DNA from: Trachythela sp. YZ-2020
Lineage: Eukaryota; Cnidaria; Anthozoa; Malacalcyonacea; Clavulariidae
NCBI GenBank assembly: GCA_016169945.1
Contig: JADLSH010000282.1
Location: 806,001-870,000 of the forward strand
DNA length: 64,000 nt
Reading direction: 5' to 3'
Shown here: positions 49,065-59,490 of the stretch, piece by piece
How the letters are laid out: every line of letters starts with the position of its first letter
Numbering within the stretch: the first letter of the stretch is position 1
Translations under genes and position numbers: made by a program
Notes under the pieces: model-generated
Told to the model about the DNA's origin: nothing
Seen by the model: the letters and a program-made list of their open reading frames with translations, nothing else
Databases searched by the model: none

Positions 49065-49619
49065 TGAAAAAGCCTGTAGAAGTGTCCTTACGTCCCGTAA
49101 GACTGTGCCATGGCGATACCTATACATTTTGTCAAGCGGGACCCCGGGACATCGCTACGGGACGCATTTTAACGCGTCCTTACGTCCCGTAAGACTGTGC
49201 CATGGCGATACCTATACATTTTGTCAAACGGGACCCCGGGACGTCGATACGGGACGCACCTGAACGCGTCCCGACGTCCCGTAAGACTGTTCCATGGCAA
49301 GACCTATACATTTTGTCAAACGGGACCCCGGGACGTCGCTACGGGACGCATTTGAACGCGTCCTTACGTCCCGTAAGACTGTGCCATGGCGATACCTATA
49401 CATTTTGACAAACGGGACCCCGGGACGTCGCTACGGGACGCCGATTTTAACGCGTCCTTACGTCCCGTAAGACTGTTCCATGGCAAGACCTATACATTTT
49501 GTAAAACGGGACCCCGGGACGTCGCTACGGGACGCATTTGAACGCGTCCCGACGTCCCGTAAGACTGTTCCATGGCAAGACCTACACATTTTGTCAAACG
49601 GAACCCCGGGACGTCGCTA
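49065..49619. repeat. 92-bp tandem repeat, about six copies
   Basis: CGTCCCGTAAGACTG begins at 49,091, 49,183, 49,275, 49,367, 49,461 and 49,553, so the period is 92 (once 94). Each unit is CpG-rich and holds GGGACCCCGGGACGTCG. It stops exactly where the right arm starts. Related CGTCCCG/ACGGGAC motifs recur in the arms. Long open frames through it are by-products. Confidence 0.85.
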
Positions 49620-51020
49620 CGTTATTTCTGTAAAATTGTTTTACTTAAAGGAATAAATTTGTTTAAAGTGTTAATCCGTGTTGTGTTAATTTATACATGC
49701 AGTCAACCAAAACGGTGTACCGGTAGCGATATTTTACTCTAAAAATCATTACGGTTTCGATGAGAACCTCCACTTGAAAAATCTCCCTGCGTTCCTGAAA
49801 TTATGTCCGCAAAAAGATGGCTAGCAAATCGTTCAAACGGGACGCAAGGGACGTCGGGACCCGCTAAATATGTCCCGCAACAAGGTCCCGTAAAGGAGTA
49901 CTTCTACAGGACTTGCTAAATATGTCCCGCAACAAGGTCCCGTAAAGGAGCACTTCTACGGGACTCGCTAAATATGTGAGAACCCCGAGAGAACCCCGAG
50001 GGAACTCCTAGGGAACCCCGAAATATACAGAAATATACGAAACGTCAAGTGATCTAAGCTGGAAAATAGTGTAAAACCCAGACAATATGTGTAAAAGCTG
50101 TATATTTGTGCGAAGGGCCTTAATGTCCTTAATGCGAAGACGCATGAGCAAAATGCGAAGAATGCGAAGCAAAAAGCGAAGGCGCATAGGGCCACAAAGG
50201 CCTTGATGCGAAGACGCATGAGAAAGATGCGAACTTAATGCGAAGACGCAGGAGAAAAATACGAAGGCGATGGAATTCAAGAAGGATGTGTGTGCTATGC
50301 AAAAGGATTGGTACAGCTAGAAAAACTTGTACAATGCGGCGATATCACCCTTAAAGGATTCGTGAACTGAGTAGTGTCAATGACTAACAAAATATGTGTG
50401 CATAGATCAACCTAAATTTATGCGCGCACGGCTCATTGAACACAGCATGCCAAAGTAAACATCAGTAAGCATCTATAGACCTCTATAGTAAACATCGCTA
50501 TAGCACGTCAAAAATCAGCAATAAGTGCCTCACAAACATGTCCACATTTTTATCGCAACAGGAGAGAGAGAGACGATTGTGTAATGTCATAATAAAAAGG
50601 TCTTATCAGTGCTAACTAGGTGTATATTTTGAGGATGAGTTCCTGACTAACAAAATATGTGTGCATAGATCAAAATGTTTTACTTAGACTCATGCTGCTA
50701 AGTCGGAAATCATTATTTTATATTCCAATTAGCTGTCAAAAATTATTCAAATCCTTTGTATCTCACAGCTAAGCTAGTAAGATAGTAATAAAACTTAGGC
50801 ACTGGAAAATGACTATTGGTTTGATAAATGAGTGATTATCGAAGAATTTCATGCGAAAAGTATTGATATTCAGCGAAATGTGTTCAGTGTACACTATACA
50901 TTTCTGATTTGTCATTTGATCTGTCCATGTGTTGGGGTATTGACGCTAAGCGAAATGTGCTCAGTGCATACTATAAATATGTAAACACGAAACTCGTTTA
51001 GTTCTTTTAGTATATTTGAT

Positions 51021-51036
51021 GGCTCTTAAAAGAGCC
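51021..51036 (-). terminator. Histone-type 3' stem-loop (right)
   Basis: Mirror copy of 41,897-41,912, 74 bases after the stop of the leftward gene. Unchanged between arms. Confidence 0.65.
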
Positions 51037-51109
51037 GGGTTTTTTTGTGTCTTGTACGCTTCCCTGACGTCAAGGATCTCGCCCAAAGTCGCTCCAAGAT
51101 AATTTTATT

Positions 51110-51595
51110 TCAAAGTCTGTCCTCTCTCCAATACGAAAGATAGCTCAAAATAGACTCAAACTCACGATCCTCAGTGTTTTCACGAAGGTCCATCAATGAA
51201 TAAACAAACGTTGAATCAGGACTTTTCTCTAGACTTTCAAAATGCCCACGAACATCTTTATGGTACTGTAGTTTCATCACTCTAATAGCCTCGACAAATT
51301 CTCTCCAGACCATACGTTTATTGATTACTCGCTCTATCGCTTCCAAACCATACGTTTGCCATCTCTCTTGTTCTGATAACATGAGACAGTCGTGCTGGCG
51401 CTGACTTGGGTGATCATACTCGCAGCCACAACACCTTTCTTTACTTAGCTTACAAACTTCGTCAAAAACAGCCTCTGCATATATAGCCTCTAACAAACTG
51501 AAAAGTTTTTTATATTCCGAGGACGAAACCTCATCTACCTGTACATCTTGTGCCCATGTAGACTGTTCAGCAGGTTTTCCATGTAAACACTCCAT
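51110..51595 (-). CDS. 161-residue Cys/His-motif protein in the right arm
   Basis: Residue-for-residue identical to the product of 41,338-41,823, in the opposite direction, so the element expresses the same protein from both ends. All control signals (TATACGTATA array, TATA box, stem-loop) are duplicated too. Identical coding sequence in both arms points to recent formation of the palindrome or continuing gene conversion between arms. Confidence 0.75.
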   Translation of the reverse strand: MECLHGKPAEQSTWAQDVQVDEVSSSEYKKLFSLLEAIYAEAVFDEVCKLSKERCCGCEYDHPSQRQHDCLMLSEQERWQTYGLEAIERVINKRMVWREFVEAIRVMKLQYHKDVRGHFESLEKSPDSTFVYSLMDLRENTEDREFESILSYLSYWREDRL

Positions 51596-51632
51596 CTCTA
51601 CAACTTAAAATGAATACTTATCACCCTTTTGA

Positions 51633-51640
51633 CTTTTATA
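51633..51640 (-). promoter_or_regulatory. TATA box for the 161-codon gene (right)
   Basis: Mirror of 41,293-41,300: TATAAAAG on the minus strand before the ATG at 51,595. Confidence 0.6.
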
Positions 51641-51719
51641 CTTGTACCGTGCATAGACTTAACCAGTCAGACCGCATCGAACGTTGTTGCGCCACATTTG
51701 TTTATGACGTTATCCCTCC

Positions 51720-51880
51720 TATACGTATACCCCTATACGTATACCCTTATACGTATACCGCTATACAATCCAATAAACTTTAATTAAAGAGGGTTATACG
51801 TATACCTTTATACGTATACCCCTATACGTATACCCCTATACATACTTCCGGTGCCATATACGTATACCCTTATACGTAGA
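51720..51880. repeat. TATACGTATA array (right arm copy)
   Basis: Mirror copy of 41,053-41,213 upstream of the leftward 51,595 gene, with the same copy number and spacing. Confidence 0.85.
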
Positions 51881-51966
51881 TACGAATATCCACATGATGT
51901 CATACTTCCTCTTTGACATCCTGAATACTAATTACTTCCAACGCCATATGTCGGCTGTAACCTACT

Positions 51967-52512
51967 ATCCTCATTAACATAGAATGGTTTGCCCTTGAGA
52001 CTCTTCTTTGCCTTCATGATTTTAACCTTTGAGGCATGACTTCTAAACTTCACAATAATCGCCCTTGGATTCCTGCCATTTTGCCTCCCTACACGGTGAG
52101 CTCTATCAATTTCCTGCTCATCTAAATCTACACCAAGTTCATTTTTACAGAAGTCCACCACAGATTTAGTGCAATTTTCAACCATGACCGAATCACTGAT
52201 AGTATTAGGAGAATCCACGCCAAAAATGCGATTGTTGGTCCTTTGAGAGTATTGCTCATTATCATTGGCCTTTTGAGTAACCGCCTGTAATTGATATTCG
52301 AGGTTTTCAATTCTTTGTTTCAATGGTTGAACTGCTTCGTTTATCATCGCGGCTATAACATCATTTAGCGACGCTTTCACGGTTTCACCAAATTCGTCTG
52401 AGTGTAGGTATTTTGATAGTTCGCTCTGAATAATTCCACCAAGATCTAAATCTTTAAGAGCTGCCGTAGAAGAACGCGTCTTCCATCTTAATTCCGATTC
52501 TTTAGGATTCAT
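51967..52512 (-). pseudogene. LINE ORF1, N-terminal part, truncated by insertion
   Basis: 182 codons from the ATG at 52,512. An N-terminal coiled coil (VQPLKQRIENLEYQLQAVTQ) precedes an RRM-like/transposase-22-like domain (LDEQEIDRAHRVGRQNG, AIIVKFRSHASKVKIM), the standard RNA-binding ORF1p layout. The frame enters the 11-kb element after KGKPFYVNED and stops soon afterwards. Confidence 0.85.
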
Positions 52513-52600
52513 CAGGCAAACTTGAGTAATGTGGCTTATTGAATGACTTACTCTTATTTATATAAATATAAAGATTACTTCGATTGCATCAACAAAACAG

Positions 52601-52819
52601 TATATTCTTTAGCCCATAGAATGCCGATTACAAATAGTCACACCGTCATTTCGTTTGATATAGCGTTTATATTAAGTTTTAACCTTTAGTTGTAGGAGCT
52701 CCAAAAGCACGTCTTGTCTTGACGAGTGACGAGTGACTAGACGCGCCCCACGCATCCATAGAGCAGCACGACCGACAAAACATTTCATATACCGACCCCG
52801 TAGCAAAATTCGCTTCAGC
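52601..52819. other. Sequence between LINE 5' end and SINE
   Basis: No gene; includes CTTGTCTTGACGAGTGACGA-like short repeats. The LINE 5' boundary lies near here but was not resolved. Confidence 0.3.
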
Positions 52820-53010
52820 AAAAAGGGGCGCGGTCGTCAGAGCAAGCGCCTTTCACCTCTGAGTTCGTGGGGTTCGATTCTCGCAACGGACTGATGTGAA
52901 AAGGGTCGGCCAACGCTCTGCCGAACGTCGTGGGTTTTCTCCGGGCACTCCGGTTTCCTCCCACAGGGAAAGTTGACAGGGTGGGTTAGGATAAACACAG
53001 TTAAGAAAGT
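52820..53010 (+). repeat. tRNA-derived SINE
   Basis: A tRNA-like head has an A-box-like GGTCGTCAGAGCAAGCG and a B box GGGGTTCGATTCTC. A body follows with GGGTTTTCTCCGGGCACTCC and GGTTTCCTCCCACAGGG, a central segment I recognise as widespread in invertebrate SINEs without being sure of the domain name. 3' end unclear. Confidence 0.65.
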
Positions 53011-54551
53011 AATATCACAATCGTTGTAAAGATAACAAAGTCTAGGCTAAGTATGTAATTAGGTAAGCGTAACACTTGATATAAAGGGCATTTGATCATA
53101 TTCACATGTACATTTTCGCCATAGAAATGTTAATCGTTAATCGTTAATGAGGTGATATGTAGAATATCTGCTGATGGCATGCATAAACAGATAAGTGTTA
53201 AATGTAAGAGAAGCGCTCATTGTGGCCGTGAGGATGGATGGGGTAATAATCACAACATTAGATTTATCACGATTTATTAAGATATCTTCTTGCTTTACAA
53301 AGTACGTGACGTTTTCTCGCTCCCTTCACATGTCTCGCTTCCCGCACTTTCGTTCTGTCCGTTTATTACGCAATTATATATAATTATTTATATAAATATC
53401 AAATTACCACAGATGGTGCCAAGTTGGGTAATGGGACGCATTTCTTGTCTTTTAAGGCTATCATTGCTGCCTCGCAGTGTCATACCTAAAACACTGTGAT
53501 TGCCAGTGTCTGAAACACTGTGCTACTGTGATTGCTATATTATGAGTGGTATTAGTATTTAGTATTTAACTAAATGTTGTTTTTACAAGCTGTTTTAGGC
53601 CTTTATACCTACTTGTACTGCGGTATCATCGTACAGGGAAGGAGACAATCTGGTTATTGCTAGGCTATTGTTGCCTTGATGTTGAAATATACAGAAATAG
53701 CCTTCTTGACCTAAGCAAGTCATGTCATGATACCTAGTTGACTTGCGTGTTACATTATTATTCGGAATTTTCCAGGTTATTCCGTTATTCTTCCTAAAGC
53801 TCCCACGATTCAACGATCGTAGTTTTAAAAAACTAACACACTGCGTAGGCGTCATTTTTTATCAGTATCCGTTCTAGTAGTCAGTCCAACTCATAGTCAA
53901 ATTCAGCGCAGTCTGCCGTGTTCTGCTTCATTTCAATTTATGATAGTCTATCCGTCTTTCTCCACTTTTCTGTCTTTCTCTTCAGTTGTCCAATTTTTTC
54001 GTCATTTTTCCAAAACTCACCCAGTTTCCGTTCTTGCGTTTTCCAATATACTACTTCCTTGGTTGAAAAATAACAATATTTGACACGTTTTAGTGTCCAT
54101 CATGTATCGAGCGTTTCCAAATGTGATATTTTCAAAAGGTTGGATTCCTATTTCTTGTGTTATACGGCATTTGTTCTCTTAAAATACATAAATGTGTTGG
54201 CTGTGAATCATTGCAAATTTGACTATATAAATATACTATGCAAGATTTTAATGAAATTGTGCTCCATATTACATATACATCCGCAATTTTCATGGCACGG
54301 TTTATGTATCCTCTTTATACTCAGGATTATTGTACATCCAAACGACTCTATTCTCGTTTCTGATTAGCCAAAAAGGTCCGGATAATTCTCAATTAATTAT
54401 CCGGTAGTTCACACGTTACATCCGCTGGTGAAGTCATCAGCATTGCGATAATAGCATTTTAAAAGCTATTATCCCACTATGTCAAGCCCAGGCCCTCAGC
54501 GCGGTCGCCATCTTGTATAAAAGCCTGCAAAATTTGGAAAGTCAAAACAAA
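53011..54551. other. Intergenic stretch, nothing recognised
   Basis: A/T-rich with no supported gene. TATAAAAG at about 54,516-54,523 could serve the putative exon that follows. Confidence 0.35.
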
Positions 54552-54668
54552 ATGGCTTCTGGTAAATTCGCCTTTACAAACAAAGAGAAAATGGCCAAAT
54601 TATTTGTCAGAAAAAGACCGCGACTGCACCAAAACGGCCACGAAACAATACAAAACCATCTCCAACAG
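54552..54668 (+). CDS. Possible first exon of a host gene
   Basis: The ATG at 54,552 opens 39 codons (MASGKFAFTNKEKMAKLFVR...) that end at CAACAG followed by GTATTT, a reasonable splice donor in phase 0. A TATAAAAG lies about 30 bases upstream of the leader. The sequence is Lys/Arg-rich with no family recognised. No downstream exon was identified, so this is only a candidate. Confidence 0.25.
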
Positions 54669-54847
54669 GTATTTATTGTTTTATTTAGTGTGAAATTATG
54701 TATTTTTGCATTCGGTTTACGCATGATATGGAAAATTATTCGCTTCTGGCAGATACATTTACCTCGGTCAGAATAATTATTGATATCATCCTCAGCCTCA
54801 TTAAATAATTGTTTACTACGCTATTTTCATGCTAACTCTTCATGTCC

Positions 54848-55711
54848 CTATCCTTCCGTCGATCGAATTAGTTTTGGTTTCGAAAACCCATCAACAAGTT
54901 CTATGTTCTTCATAAACGAATGCCCCAATGCTTCATGAGCATAAGGCCTATCATCAACCTTATGACTGATCAGCCATGAAACAAACTGTCGAGCATCAAG
55001 ATCATCAAGTTTGTCTAAGTTCACTGGATTTCCGTTCAAAATGTTCGTCATACGTTCATGTGAATGACCAAAAGGGTGTTCACCTTTGGTTAAAATATAG
55101 AAAGCAATCATACCTACAACATGAACATCAGATTTCTTTTTACAGGGTCCTTTACGTAAGTGAATAATTGCTTCAATCACTTCTGCAGGCATCCAGTCTC
55201 GTGTCCCTTTTGGATCAGTATAAACTGTGGTCTCGTCTTCATTCAAAACACGACTTATTCCAAAGTCTGACAATCTCATGTGACCCTCGACATCAACCAG
55301 GACGTTTGATGGTTTAAGATCTCTATGCAAAATTCCTTCTGCATGAAGAAATTTAAGACCAGTTAAAGTTTCTTTGATCATTCTTGGACCTTGTTCACGA
55401 AGATGTTCACTATCTTGCGAATAAACGTGCTCCTTCAATGTTTCTTCACAAAGATCTAGAATAAGGTACATAAAGATGTCGTCTTTAAGAAAATGTCGAT
55501 AGCTGACGATAAATGGTGATTTCTTTGTGTTAATGAGACTCAAGATTTCTTTTTCATTTTCAGCGGCAGCTTCACTCGCTTGTATCAACATCCTCTTAAC
55601 AGCCACTTCACTCTCATCTTCCATGATCCCGACATAAACAGACGTGCCCATTGAACCATTTCCGAGTGACAAAGATTTCTCTGCAGCAAAATATTTTAGC
55701 GGTGGTCCAAC
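54848..55711 (-). CDS. IRE1-like protein kinase domain exon
   Basis: One open frame whose 5' limit is a strong splice acceptor (TCTGCCCCTACTACAG before 55,711); no ATG is needed upstream. Kinase elements are present: glycine loop GNGSMGTSVYVG, catalytic Lys VAVKRM, HRDLKPSNVL, DFG, and GTRDWMPAEV in place of APE. SPFIVSYRHFLKDDIFMYLILDLCEETLKEH resembles IRE1/RNase L-family kinases. The frame ends at STEG just after the kinase lobe, without the KEN nuclease domain found in IRE1. The aspartate-tryptophan after the activation loop is DVH. Host gene or pseudogene both possible. Confidence 0.65.
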   Translation of the reverse strand, partial: VGPPLKYFAAEKSLSLGNGSMGTSVYVGIMEDESEVAVKRMLIQASEAAAENEKEILSLINTKKSPFIVSYRHFLKDDIFMYLILDLCEETLKEHVYSQDSEHLREQGPRMIKETLTGLKFLHAEGILHRDLKPSNVLVDVEGHMRLSDFGISRVLNEDETTVYTDPKGTRDWMPAEVIEAIIHLRKGPCKKKSDVHVVGMIAFYILTKGEHPFGHSHERMTNILNGNPVNLDKLDDLDARQFVSWLISHKVDDRPYAHEALGHSFMKNIELVDGFSKPKLIRSTEG

Positions 55712-55735
55712 CTGTAGTAGGGGCAGAGATAACAA

Positions 55736-58700
55736 AAAACAATCATTTTAGAGCATCTATGAAGTGGTTTCTAGATTTCAGGATCTCTGGATGTAGCGAG
55801 TAAAAGTTAGTAGAACCAAGGAGACTTATAGAAAAAAGAAAGTGATTGTTTCGTGGGTAAGTACTCGAACTATATATCAAGTCACAGTGTAGGAGACTCT
55901 CGGATTTGGAGTCAATGTTGTACGCAAAGCCGTAGAAGTAAATGGTTCTGGCTATACACGTGTCGAGGAAGCCTTACACAAAGAAACTGAAACAATTCCA
56001 TATTGTAACTGGTAAGTTTTTATCACTAACCCTGTATGTAGCACAATGCATTACAATTTTGGCATAAATATAGCAATATTTATTTATAGCAAAAACTCCT
56101 TGATTAGCCTGCGTGCAGTCCCAGACTCCCAAAGAAAGTAGGGACTGCGCAACGTCGACCGAAAGCTTGCTACGCCAACAGGTGGGCAATTTATGGACGG
56201 TGACCGAAAATGGTGGGCTCATTTCTTCTTGAGTTGCAAAAGTACAGAGGAGGTCGGACAAGCAATTAGCGAGTTGTCACGTGAGCTCTCGACCAATGAG
56301 ATCACTCTATTTTCTCATCGTGTTATCTGAAAAATTTGGGCAGAAAAATTTGCATTCGACGCAAAATAAATCGAGAAAAAACATTAATATTAAAATTTTC
56401 TTGCAAACTTTCAAGTGTAGTGGTACTACTACTAAATATCTGGTGATGTCTGCAAAAATCTCTGAGGTAAACGTTATTTTCAATGTTATTTTGATGTTTG
56501 AAGTTAGTCGACTCCCCGCGACGTGTTGACTCAAGCCTAAATATGTTTACAATGTTTAAAATGAAATATCTAGAAATTCCCACGGTTCGATTTTCTTCAT
56601 TTTTGGTAGTCGTCAAGACAAAAATATAAGCTTTAAATCTGCTGGAATGATCCCGGTGATCCCCCGGCAGTTTTCGAGATATTAGGCATTGAAGTGACCA
56701 TAGTCATTTCGACGTTTGGCAAAATGGCGTCTAATAGTTTAGGAAGATATTGCGCCACCAAAGCTTGTTTTTCCCAATGAATCTTGAAACTTCTTTAATA
56801 TAAAGAGCGTTATTCTTTAGAGTAAGCGTTAAAGTACTTTGAATGAGATATTTGCGTGTTGTTTAGAGATTTGATATCTGGGCTAGTGTCTGGCTTTGTC
56901 TGCAATTTTGTTATCTGACGGCCCACTCGACTCGCAAATATCGAATATTTTGTCATTGTTATTCAATTTTTTTCCTGGAATGCATCCATGCTATTTCAAT
57001 AACTATTGATCTACCTATGTGAGCAGTATTTTGTAAGGTAAACGTTATTTTGATCTTTTATGTAGGCTGTACGTCGTCATATTGTATTAATCCGATGCAT
57101 TTCTGTCAACAATCTTTGAACCTCTCGAATTTCCACAATTGTCGCAGTGTTGCTCGTATTTTTCTGAAGGAGTTGACTTTACTGTTTAAAATAAGTGCTG
57201 AGTTTTGAAAGAAAATTTTAGAAGTAAAATTTGTTTATTTACAGATTTGTATTTTGGGTTGAATTCTATCATTGTATTGTTAATTTGCCTTCTTGGTGAA
57301 TATTTGCTTTCTTTAATATTTCTTTATATATGTAGAGAATGAGCAGAGATATTATTATATTTTATGCATGTACTATGTATTTTCAATAAAAATGGAACTG
57401 TATATTACTGTAAAGTTTGTTTTGTCTACATTTCACCAGTAATTTCTGTTGCAAAAGTATATGTTTAAGCTGATGAATAGAAGTTCTTGACAACCCCAAT
57501 ATGGCGGTTTTCAGTAGTCACAATGTGCCATTGGGATAAATAAATAACTAAATACATATTAAAAGTCGAACCTTTGATGCCAGCAGAATCAATCTGGCCA
57601 ATAAATATTTAGTTTTTCTCACTATTTGCACAATGTACATTTCAAATACAGACGATCCAAGCAGTGGGTCAGCTTATGAAATCATTTACTTAAGTATATG
57701 TATACACTGTGTCTAGTTAGACCCTTCATTCGCATCTTTTCCTCACTTCTGTCTTTCCATGAATGAGGAGTAAATATGTGTGTATTGTAAATAATGCATA
57801 GTATAATTTTGTTAAATGTAATTTATAATTGCAGGACACCACTGAAAAACACTTCGGTGATGTGGGTATCCTGGTTAAATATAAATAAATAATAAAATAA
57901 AAAATATATAAAATGCAACACTGAACAAAGTGTCCACAAATTACATATAGAATTTCAACACATGAACATTTATATTGACCACAAGACCAGTTGATCACAC
58001 GCAGCCTTTGAGATTTCTGCACAAATAAATCCATTAAACGGACTCAAAGAGCCTTGTTATACATCGAACACAAACACTAAACACATCCATAATGATGGCA
58101 TTGAGTCTCTGTATCAATAGCGTCCATTTTCGCAGAATTTGCAATGGCCAGAGATGTTGACTTCACGGCAGTCAACGCATAAATGAGGCCGCACGTGAAC
58201 ATACGCCCATTACCCATGATGCTTTGCGGCCTGCTTGTCCGACCTCCTCTGGCAAAAGTATAAACTTTCAGAGAATATTTTAGCTGTTTACTGTCAAATA
58301 TGGTTATTAAACAGTCGATAATCTTACTGAGGAAGGCCAACGGTTTCTACTCAGGTAGCTTAACGCGTGGGTCACATTTCAGCCAAGGCCAAAATATGAG
58401 CATACCAAGTTGTGGGTGATTTTCGATGTGAAAATTTAGTTAATATAATACCGTTATGATTTAATGCTATAGATTTCGACCTGGAGAATTTTTTTATGAT
58501 TTTTATTTTATTTTTATAGCCTGAAATTTCAATAAACACTGGTCAATATGAAATCCGTTTCTCCGGAACATAGAATCGATTTCCCCGACTGCTGAATTGG
58601 TTTAATGTGAAAGATATCGTGTTGAAGTATACGAATTCAACTTGCCTGGTTGTCTATGTAGTTTATTGCGGTAAATATTTTGTGTTCTACTTGAAATTAT

Positions 58701-58745
58701 TCGGCAACTGCGCGTATTTACATGAATAATACTAGATTATATACT
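55736..58745. other. Intergenic stretch with one short inverted pair
   Basis: No supported gene. CAGAGGAGGTCGGACAAGCA occurs at about 56,251-56,270 and, inverted, at about 58,233-58,252, perhaps the edges of an old repeat. Otherwise A/T-rich and unremarkable. Confidence 0.35.
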
Positions 58746-58887
58746 ACTTACTAACTGAGCGTGAGGTCTGTACGGTAAAATATCAAGCTGAGGTCTTGCT
58801 GTATTGACCGAGCGATAGCGAGGTCAATACAGCAAGACCGAGGCTTGATATTTTACCGTACAGACCGAACAGTCGAAGTTAGTAAGT
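58746..58887. repeat. Long near-perfect palindrome (foldback MITE)
   Basis: Arms of 45 bases, 58,765-58,809 and 58,822-58,866, are complementary except for the central TGA/GAG triplet, with a 12-nt loop; shorter outer arms (TACTAACT / AGTTAGTA) extend it. A divergent relative, GGTCAATACAGCAAGACC followed by GTACAGCACGAACGGTCGA-like sequence, lies at 21,855-21,935. Confidence 0.8.
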
Positions 58888-59490
58888 TGTTTATTATATG
58901 GCATTTCAGACAACAAAAAACAATTCATTTTGCCAAAAATTGGTCACGCGAGGGCAAAGTACAAAGTCCGAAACTCAAAGCCGGTCATTTTCAAATGTCA
59001 AAATAATTTCAATGATACGAATTTGTCTTAGTTTTTTACAAATTTATCTAATCTTAGCTTAGTAAAACTACTCTACAGTACCATTTATAGAATAAAATAT
59101 AAAATTAATAGAAAATATAGTGATATTGAGCTATCGGATCAAGCCGGACAAAAACAACTTTGCATGTTCGAAAAAACAAAAATATTCTTGACTGTTTTAG
59201 AAAACATCGTAAAATTTACCTTAATATTTCAACTTGAGCCAACAAAACTTGATTTTATCCCTTGTAGTTATCCCTTTTCCGTATTTTCCGTTTATTTTTC
59301 ATTGTTTTAAATTATTTTTAAGGATTTTTTAATGCTTTTATTGGTTTGAAATGTGTTCAAGTCGTCGCAGGGCAATAAGAATACCGTATTGCCCGTGGGC
59401 AATACGGGAAAATCCTGCCTCGTCAGCGACCAATCAGATTGCGAGATTCACAAAAACAAGCACTTGCCATATAATAATACATGTTACTGT
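58888..59490. repeat. Probable MITE with TATTATATGGCA ends
   Basis: TTATTATATGGCA at about 58,888-58,902 and its complement at about 59,468-59,482 bound about 590 bp. Inside is a hairpin ACCGTATTGCCC/GGGCAATACGG at about 59,380-59,410 and an ACCAATCAGATTGCGAG segment. No coding sequence. Confidence 0.4.

Larger units (their letters stand above)
40967..51966. mobile_element. 11-kb inverted-repeat element with Polinton-like AGT...ACT ends
   Basis: Both ends start AGTAGGTTACAGCCGACATA read inward, and ATCCTC flanks the element on both sides (40,961-40,966 and 51,967-51,972). A 6-bp duplication with AGT ends is the Polinton/Maverick signature. The arms (about 2.3 kb after removal of two nested transposons) are nearly identical. 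Each carries the 161-codon gene; the centre (47,937-49,620) has a 275-codon gene and a tandem repeat. No polymerase, integrase, ATPase or capsid gene is present, so mobilisation would need help from a full element such as a Maverick. Confidence 0.85.
49621..51966 (-). repeat. Right arm of the 11-kb inverted repeat (uninterrupted)
   Basis: 2,346 bp, the reverse complement of the left arm. In the outer part positions pair as x and 92,933 minus x. It preserves uninterrupted versions of both insertion sites: TTCCAATTA near 50,735 and GTTCCT at 49,791-49,796. Confidence 0.9.
37323..52600 (-). mobile_element. CR1/L2-like LINE with ORF1 and ORF2, split by an 11-kb insertion
   Basis: ORF1 starts at 52,512 and, apart from the insertion 40,967-51,966, continues in frame to 40,802. 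ORF2 follows to 37,472 and a 3' UTR runs to about 37,323. Without the insertion the element is about 4.3 kb, close to full length. ORF2 has one frameshift. Both outer ends are approximate and no LINE target duplication was established. Confidence 0.8.

Noticed and set aside
48937..49408. Coding frames through the 92-bp repeat
   Set aside because: The frames follow the repeat period and lack any start or promoter context.
40967..51966. A second complete Maverick
   Set aside because: Ends and duplication fit, but polymerase, integrase, ATPase and capsid genes are all missing; it is reported as a distinct, probably dependent element.
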